From positions 1 to 64,000 of the forward strand of contig JBNKRJ010000060.1 in NCBI GenBank assembly GCA_050296515.1: a stretch of DNA of 64,000 nt, in the 5' to 3' direction. Below the pieces are notes generated by a model. The model saw only the letters and a list, made by a program, of their open reading frames with translations, ran no database searches and was not told the origin of the DNA. The stretch comes from NBLH01 sp050296515 (GTDB lineage: Bacteria > Bacteroidota > Bacteroidia > Bacteroidales > NBLH01). The translations under genes and the position numbers were made by a program. Below, piece by piece: positions 59,218-64,000 of this stretch (position 1 is its first letter; the number at the start of each line of letters is the position of its first letter).

Positions 59218-62094
59218 ATGAAAAGCCTAATCATCACTGGCCTTTTTTGCCTAATTATCAACAGTTTACTTGCCCAGGAATATCCATTAAAAGTAGAAAG
59301 TTATCAACTTGAAAATGGATTAACTGTCTATCTAAATGTAGACAAAACCATGCCCATGGTAAATGGGATGGTGGTAGTAAAGGGAGGTGCAAAAAGAGAT
59401 CCTAAAGATGCAACAGGTATCGCACACTATTTTGAACACATTCTTTTTAAAGGGACTAATGAAATTGGAACGATTGATTACGAAAATGAAAAAATATATC
59501 TTGATAGTATAAAAAATCTTTATGACGATCTTAGTAAAACTAAAGATAAAAATATACGACTTGAGATTCAAAAAGAGATCAATCGGATTTCGGTAAAAGC
59601 TGCAGATTATGCCATCCCTAATGAACTTGATAAAATATTGAATGGAATGGGCGGAAAAGGTATAAATGCTAGTACAGGATATGAAGGAATATTTTATTAC
59701 AATAGTTTCCCTTCTAACCAAATTGAAAAATGGCTTGAAGTTTATAGTCATCGTTTTATTAACCCTGTTTTTAGGCTTTTTCAATCGGAGTTGGAAACTG
59801 TTTACGAAGAAAAAAACCTTTATGCTGACAATCTTATGGACTCATTTTTCGAAAAGTTTAATAAAGAATTTTATAGGAAATCACCTTATGGCCAACAAAC
59901 AATTTTAGGAACGATAGAGCATTTAAAAAATCCATCTTTAAGCAAAATGCAGCAGTATTTTGAAACTTATTATATAGCTAAAAATATGGCCCTGGTTCTT
60001 TCTGGCGACTTTGATCCTGAAAAAGTAAAGCCAATTATTACAGAAAAATTTGGCAAGTGGCAAAGTGGAGAGAAACCAAAAGATCTGGTTATCAGCGAAG
60101 CTCCATTCATAGGTCGGGAATTAGTAAAAAAACGCTTAACTCCCATAAAAGTGGGAGTCAGAGGTTACAGAACAGTCCCTAAAAACCATCCTGATGAATT
60201 AGGTTTAGAGTTATGCTCCAATTTATTAAGCAACAATTCATCAACAGGGCTGCTTGACAAATTATACATAGATAATAAATTGATGATGGCAGGTTTGATG
60301 AATGATATTCACGCTGAGGTCGGTGGCGCCTACTTGTTTTTTGTACCTAAGATCATTGGCCACCCCTTGAAAAAAGCGGAAAAAGAAGTTGAAGCTCAAT
60401 TAGAAAAACTAAGGAAAGGGGACTTTGATGATAAACTTCTTGAGGGAGTAAAAACTGAAATGAAGAAACAGTATGAAAGATGGCTTGAAGATATGCGTTG
60501 GAGGACTTATGCCATTGCAGATGCTTTTTTGTATGGAGTTAAGTGGAAAGACTATTTGGATGCCCCTAGTAAAATTGATAAGTTCACCAAAGAGGATGTT
60601 AAAAGACTTACTAATAAATATTTTGGAGATAATTACCTTGCCTTTTATTCAAAAATGGGATTTCCCAAAAAAGATAAAATTGATAAACCTCCTTTTAAAC
60701 CAGTTCTTCCCAAAAACGCAGAGAAAAAATCGGATTATGCCAAAAAGTTAGAAGATATGCCTGTAGTTGAAATGGCTCCTCGTTTTATCGATTTTGAAAA
60801 AGATGTGGTTTGCCGGGAAATAAGCAAAGGTGTTAAGGCTTTCATTACTCCAAATCCCATTAATAATATTTTTTCGATCAGATTGGAGTTTGGTAAAGGA
60901 AATTATAAAGATCCAACTGTAGACCAGGCAGCAAGTTTATTTGCAAATGCAAATCCCAAAGATATGGATTACAACACGTTCAAAAGTAAACTTCAGTTAT
61001 TGGGATGTAGTTTCTATACATATGCCAGCTTAAACTCAACAACCATGAATATTTCAGGTTTGGAGAACAACCTTGAGGAATCACTTAAATTAATTAACCA
61101 GTTTTTGAAAAACATTAGCGTAGAGGAAAAACACCTGAAAAAACTGGCACAAAACTATCGGTTCAATCTGAAATTCGAGAATAAAGATGTGTCCACTAAA
61201 GGGCAAGCAGCTAGCTTATATGCCCTTTATGGAAATGATTCAAGATATCTTTCACGACTTTCAGTAAAAGAAGTAAAAGCGTTGAAAGTAGACGAACTTG
61301 TAAATAAAATGAATGAAATTGTTGGTTACAAATATGATGTGCATTATTGTGGTAAAAAAAGTGCAGATAAGTTTTCCAAATTATTTAAATCATGCATGCA
61401 AATCCCTGAAAATCTAAAATCAAAAAAAGATTATATCGAACTCGAAAGAAAACAATATTCAGAAAACACTATCCTCTTTCTTGATGATAAAAAGGCAATT
61501 CAGAGTCACATAAATATTATGGTTGAGGGTGAAGTAAATGACGAGGAAAATCTAATAAAAATGGAAGCATTCAACGATTATCTTGATGGTGGAATGGCTT
61601 CAATTATCTTCCAGGAAATTAGGGAATTTCGCTCATTAGCATATGGCTCTTCAGGCAATTACAGAGCTTCATTTTATAGAAACAAACCAGGTTATTTCAA
61701 AGGCTGGCTCTCAACACAAGCAGACAAAACCATTGAAGCAATTGAAGTATATACGGATATTCTTAAAAACATGCCTGAAAAACCAGAAAGAATTGACGAA
61801 GTAAGAAAAGACTTAACACTTTCAATAAATGCCAATCAGCCCATGTTAAGATATAAATCAGCAAGTGTATCTAGATGGATGGAGCAAGGTTATAAAGAAG
61901 ATCCTAGAATCAAACGATACAGTAACTATGAAAAGATAGAGTTCGACGAAATTGTCGATTTTTATACCAATAATTTAAAAGGTAAACCTTGGGTTATTAC
62001 AATAGTTGGTGATTCAAAAAGAATTGATTTAGACAAACTAAAAAAATATGGTAAATTAAAGATTATAAAGAAGAGTGATATTTTTAAAAAATAA
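59218..62094 (+). CDS. M16-family zinc metallopeptidase (pitrilysin-like)
   Basis: The protein has 958 residues. A signal peptide (about 1-19, ending LLAQ) makes it periplasmic or exported. The N-terminal M16 domain has the inverted zinc motif HYFEH (H70, E73, H74) and the downstream acidic stretch ELETVYEEKN (about 191-200). An extra charged insert of about 45 residues (SKTKDKN region) separates them, more than the usual 76-residue spacing. The second, inactive half begins about 520, and the Arg/Tyr pair EFRSLAYG lies in it. Such enzymes degrade short peptides. Confidence 0.92.
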   Translation: MKSLIITGLFCLIINSLLAQEYPLKVESYQLENGLTVYLNVDKTMPMVNGMVVVKGGAKRDPKDATGIAHYFEHILFKGTNEIGTIDYENEKIYLDSIKNLYDDLSKTKDKNIRLEIQKEINRISVKAADYAIPNELDKILNGMGGKGINASTGYEGIFYYNSFPSNQIEKWLEVYSHRFINPVFRLFQSELETVYEEKNLYADNLMDSFFEKFNKEFYRKSPYGQQTILGTIEHLKNPSLSKMQQYFETYYIAKNMALVLSGDFDPEKVKPIITEKFGKWQSGEKPKDLVISEAPFIGRELVKKRLTPIKVGVRGYRTVPKNHPDELGLELCSNLLSNNSSTGLLDKLYIDNKLMMAGLMNDIHAEVGGAYLFFVPKIIGHPLKKAEKEVEAQLEKLRKGDFDDKLLEGVKTEMKKQYERWLEDMRWRTYAIADAFLYGVKWKDYLDAPSKIDKFTKEDVKRLTNKYFGDNYLAFYSKMGFPKKDKIDKPPFKPVLPKNAEKKSDYAKKLEDMPVVEMAPRFIDFEKDVVCREISKGVKAFITPNPINNIFSIRLEFGKGNYKDPTVDQAASLFANANPKDMDYNTFKSKLQLLGCSFYTYASLNSTTMNISGLENNLEESLKLINQFLKNISVEEKHLKKLAQNYRFNLKFENKDVSTKGQAASLYALYGNDSRYLSRLSVKEVKALKVDELVNKMNEIVGYKYDVHYCGKKSADKFSKLFKSCMQIPENLKSKKDYIELERKQYSENTILFLDDKKAIQSHINIMVEGEVNDEENLIKMEAFNDYLDGGMASIIFQEIREFRSLAYGSSGNYRASFYRNKPGYFKGWLSTQADKTIEAIEVYTDILKNMPEKPERIDEVRKDLTLSINANQPMLRYKSASVSRWMEQGYKEDPRIKRYSNYEKIEFDEIVDFYTNNLKGKPWVITIVGDSKRIDLDKLKKYGKLKIIKKSDIFKK

Positions 62095-62098
62095 CAAA

Positions 62099-62129
62099 AA
62101 AGGCGGATAAGTTAATCTTATCTGCCTTT
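62099..62129. terminator. Bidirectional terminator between the M16 and POT-like genes
   Basis: A 13-bp stem (62099-62111 with 62117-62129, one G.U pair) and loop TTAAT. The minus strand is followed by a six-T run, so it is strongest for the POT-like gene. The + side has only a weak TTGCTTCTTT tail. Confidence 0.88.
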
Positions 62130-62147
62130 GCTTCTTTAATCATAACC

Positions 62148-63752
62148 TCACGCCTTTTTCATTGCAAGTTTGTCGTAGAGGAATAGTGCTATTACAGCCA
62201 CCAACCCAACTCCAAAGATCACCATCCAGATTGAAGAAGGCTCATATTTATCCCATAAATAATTGGTTAATTCATTGGTTGTCATATTCATTTTTTCTGC
62301 CAGAGCCAGAAAGTTATCATTTATTGATTTACCAGTCATTGCAACACCCTGTTCTGCTGCTTCCAGTTTCATAATCGAAGTTTTGTCAGACATTGATTGG
62401 TAAATATTACCACTTATAATCCCGGCAAAAATACTTCCGATAAATACAGGAATAAACGAATACCCCATGTAAACACCTTTTTTATCAGCAGGAGCTATAC
62501 GGCCAATGTATTCCGTAATTTTTGGTGAGCCAGCCATTTCTCCAATACCAAAAATTAAGATTGCTACTAAAGTGAATAGAACATTCTGTGTAACAAGTGT
62601 AAGTGACATACCTATCGTACAAACCAAAAAGCCAATAGTCATTGATTGCAGAGGTTTAAGCTTCATTACTATTGTTGATACAATTATCTGGAACATAATA
62701 ATATACAGCGCATCCATGCTGGTAATAAATTCAGCTTCAATTTGCCCTCCTCCAGCACTATAATACTTCGTGATAAAAGGTACCAAATCATTTAAAAAAT
62801 TATAAACAACAGAAGTATCAACCCATTGAGCAATAAAAACAGGAAGCATAAAGAACAGCTGGTAATACATTGCCCAAAAACCGGCAACAATTACCAGGAA
62901 TGTAATAAATTTATTATCAAAAAAAACGTTGGTGATACTTTCAAAAACCTTTTTATTTGATTCGCCAATTCTTTTGCTTAAGACATAATCCGTCCATTTT
63001 TTTGATAAATCTTTTTTACGCCTAACAAAAAATAATAACAATTCAAGAATCCAAATAACTAAAAATATCAAAAACAGAGATATAAAAACAACTATTGAAG
63101 AAAATAAGGTCTTAACTATTTTCAATAAAACAGGAATCCCCGTTTCAATAGGATATTCAGATTCTGGTTCTTTATAAAAGAAAAGAAAAATAAAATTAAC
63201 AGCAATGGCTCCAGCTGAAATATAAAAAACAATTGGAGGTAAATCTTTGTATATCAGAGCTATCATTGGGCCAACATAAGCGCCTATATTCACCATCATA
63301 TAATAGATACCAAATCCTATAGAAGCTGTTTTTTCATCTGTAACTTTTGCAACCGTGGCTGCAATTATTGGCTTAAAAAGCGCTGCTCCAAGAGCCAAGT
63401 ATAAATAAATAAAAAACACACCTGAAAATGACTTGAAATGAGGAATTGCAATAAATGCAGATATATAAACAACAAAGGCTATAATCAAAACATTTTTAAA
63501 ACCATATCTATCAGAAAGAGAACCAGTAATTACAGGCAAAAAATAGAGTATTCCTGTTCCAACTCCCATTATAACTCCTCTCTGCCACGATTCGAGTTCC
63601 AATCCCCCTACATCTGAAGAGCCTGTTAGGTAATTTGCAAACAGCATAAAAAAACCATAATAAGCCCACCGCTCAAATAGCTCCATATAATTTGCAACCC
63701 AAAATGTGCGTGGAAACCTCTTAAAAATCGGTACTTTTTTTTCTTTAGTCAT
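62148..63752 (-). CDS. POT-like major facilitator transporter
   Basis: The protein has 534 residues and about 12-14 transmembrane helices. The ELFERWAYYGFFMLFANYL stretch (about 24-42) matches the ExxERFxYYG signature of proton-dependent oligopeptide transporters. A GxLxDRYG-like loop (GSLSDRYGFKN) follows. It probably imports di- or tripeptides with protons. Cargo other than peptides cannot be excluded. It converges with the M16 peptidase gene, a suggestive pairing for peptide use, but they are on opposite strands. Confidence 0.88.
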   Translation of the reverse strand: MTKEKKVPIFKRFPRTFWVANYMELFERWAYYGFFMLFANYLTGSSDVGGLELESWQRGVIMGVGTGILYFLPVITGSLSDRYGFKNVLIIAFVVYISAFIAIPHFKSFSGVFFIYLYLALGAALFKPIIAATVAKVTDEKTASIGFGIYYMMVNIGAYVGPMIALIYKDLPPIVFYISAGAIAVNFIFLFFYKEPESEYPIETGIPVLLKIVKTLFSSIVVFISLFLIFLVIWILELLLFFVRRKKDLSKKWTDYVLSKRIGESNKKVFESITNVFFDNKFITFLVIVAGFWAMYYQLFFMLPVFIAQWVDTSVVYNFLNDLVPFITKYYSAGGGQIEAEFITSMDALYIIMFQIIVSTIVMKLKPLQSMTIGFLVCTIGMSLTLVTQNVLFTLVAILIFGIGEMAGSPKITEYIGRIAPADKKGVYMGYSFIPVFIGSIFAGIISGNIYQSMSDKTSIMKLEAAEQGVAMTGKSINDNFLALAEKMNMTTNELTNYLWDKYEPSSIWMVIFGVGLVAVIALFLYDKLAMKKA

Positions 63753-63853
63753 ACACCCTAATTTTTTTTGTTCAGAAATTTTGCGACCTAAAATAAAGGT
63801 TTTAAAGAAGATAGCAAAGATCTAATTTAAGATGGCAAAAAACATAGCCTTTT

Positions 63854-63962
63854 TTTGTACACCCTAAAACTTTTTTTTGTACCTTTACATTAGCCGGAAA
63901 CCAGTACGTTGGATGACTTTAATTGGTTATAATTTATTAATTTAATGGTTTCCGGTTTTTTT
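63854..63962 (+). ncRNA. Candidate small RNA or terminator-like hairpin at the right end
   Basis: A perfect 10-bp stem CCGGAAACCA/TGGTTTCCGG (63894-63903 with 63946-63955) closes a 42-nt loop and is followed by a seven-T tract (63956-63962). Upstream, TTTG (63854-63857) and TACCTTTA (63880-63887) lie 22 nt apart and resemble a promoter. A transcript would start near the stem and be about 70 nt long. It may equally be a leader or attenuator for a gene beyond the window. Confidence 0.45.
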
Positions 63963-64000
63963 ATCTACCCTACTCATCTCCCATGTTAATAAGCTGTTGA

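Overview
The window is an AT-rich chromosomal segment from a member of the Bacteroidota, most likely a marine, facultatively or strictly anaerobic Bacteroidales/Marinilabiliales-type organism (the order is inference). The evidence is: promoters of the Bacteroidota type (TTTG, about 20 nt, TAnnTTTG) before several genes; three type IX secretion (T9SS) related genes (a PorT-like barrel, a PorE-like OmpA/PD40 protein and a protein with a T9SS C-terminal sorting domain); the futalosine-pathway enzyme MqnE; a group B [FeFe] hydrogenase; and the conserved Bacteroidota gene order tRNA-Thr/Tyr/Gly/Thr, tuf, tRNA-Trp, secE, nusG, rplKAJL, rpoBC, DUF3467 gene. No rRNA, IS element, phage gene or CRISPR array is visible.

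Layout. 1-7 kb: DAHP synthase, a PorT-like barrel, a CPBP-family membrane protein, an FMN reductase, then a leftward cluster with an acyltransferase, a LytS-type kinase and a LytTR regulator. 7-15 kb: an FAD dehydrogenase, a head-GIN (DUF2807) surface protein, a TrmH-type methylase, class II aldolase, accD, and a sodium:amino-acid symporter carrying an extra N-terminal SprB-like domain. 15-31.6 kb: a helix-hairpin-helix protein, rpsU, a Xer recombinase, a hibernation factor and the tRNA/tuf/ribosomal protein/RNA polymerase block, with hairpins before rplK, rpoB and rpoC. 31.6-34.4 kb: the PorE-like protein and a small membrane protein. 34.4-39.7 kb: a 1378-residue RecQ-like helicase of unusual architecture followed by a tail-anchored coiled-coil protein, behind a promoter overlapped by a perfect inverted repeat. 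This is the best candidate in the window for an undescribed system. 39.7-51.7 kb: a MazG-like hydrolase, purB, [FeFe] hydrogenase, an MsbA-like exporter, small secreted proteins, a PASTA / T9SS-substrate / RluD operon, mqnE and rpmH. 51.7-64 kb: a GT2 / ECF sigma / rsmG operon, tgt, an LptF/G permease, ispE, an unrecognised 321-residue protein, an M16 peptidase, a POT-like transporter and a possible small RNA at the right end.

Most of the window is core housekeeping: translation, transcription, shikimate, fatty acid, isoprenoid, menaquinone and purine synthesis, and envelope biogenesis. The less ordinary parts are the helicase/coiled-coil pair, two large nested palindromes in gene-free gaps (about 8.94-9.22 kb and 58.98-59.17 kb), lost or altered metal-site residues in Tgt, AccD and the CPBP protein, the SprB-transporter fusion and the 321-residue unknown.
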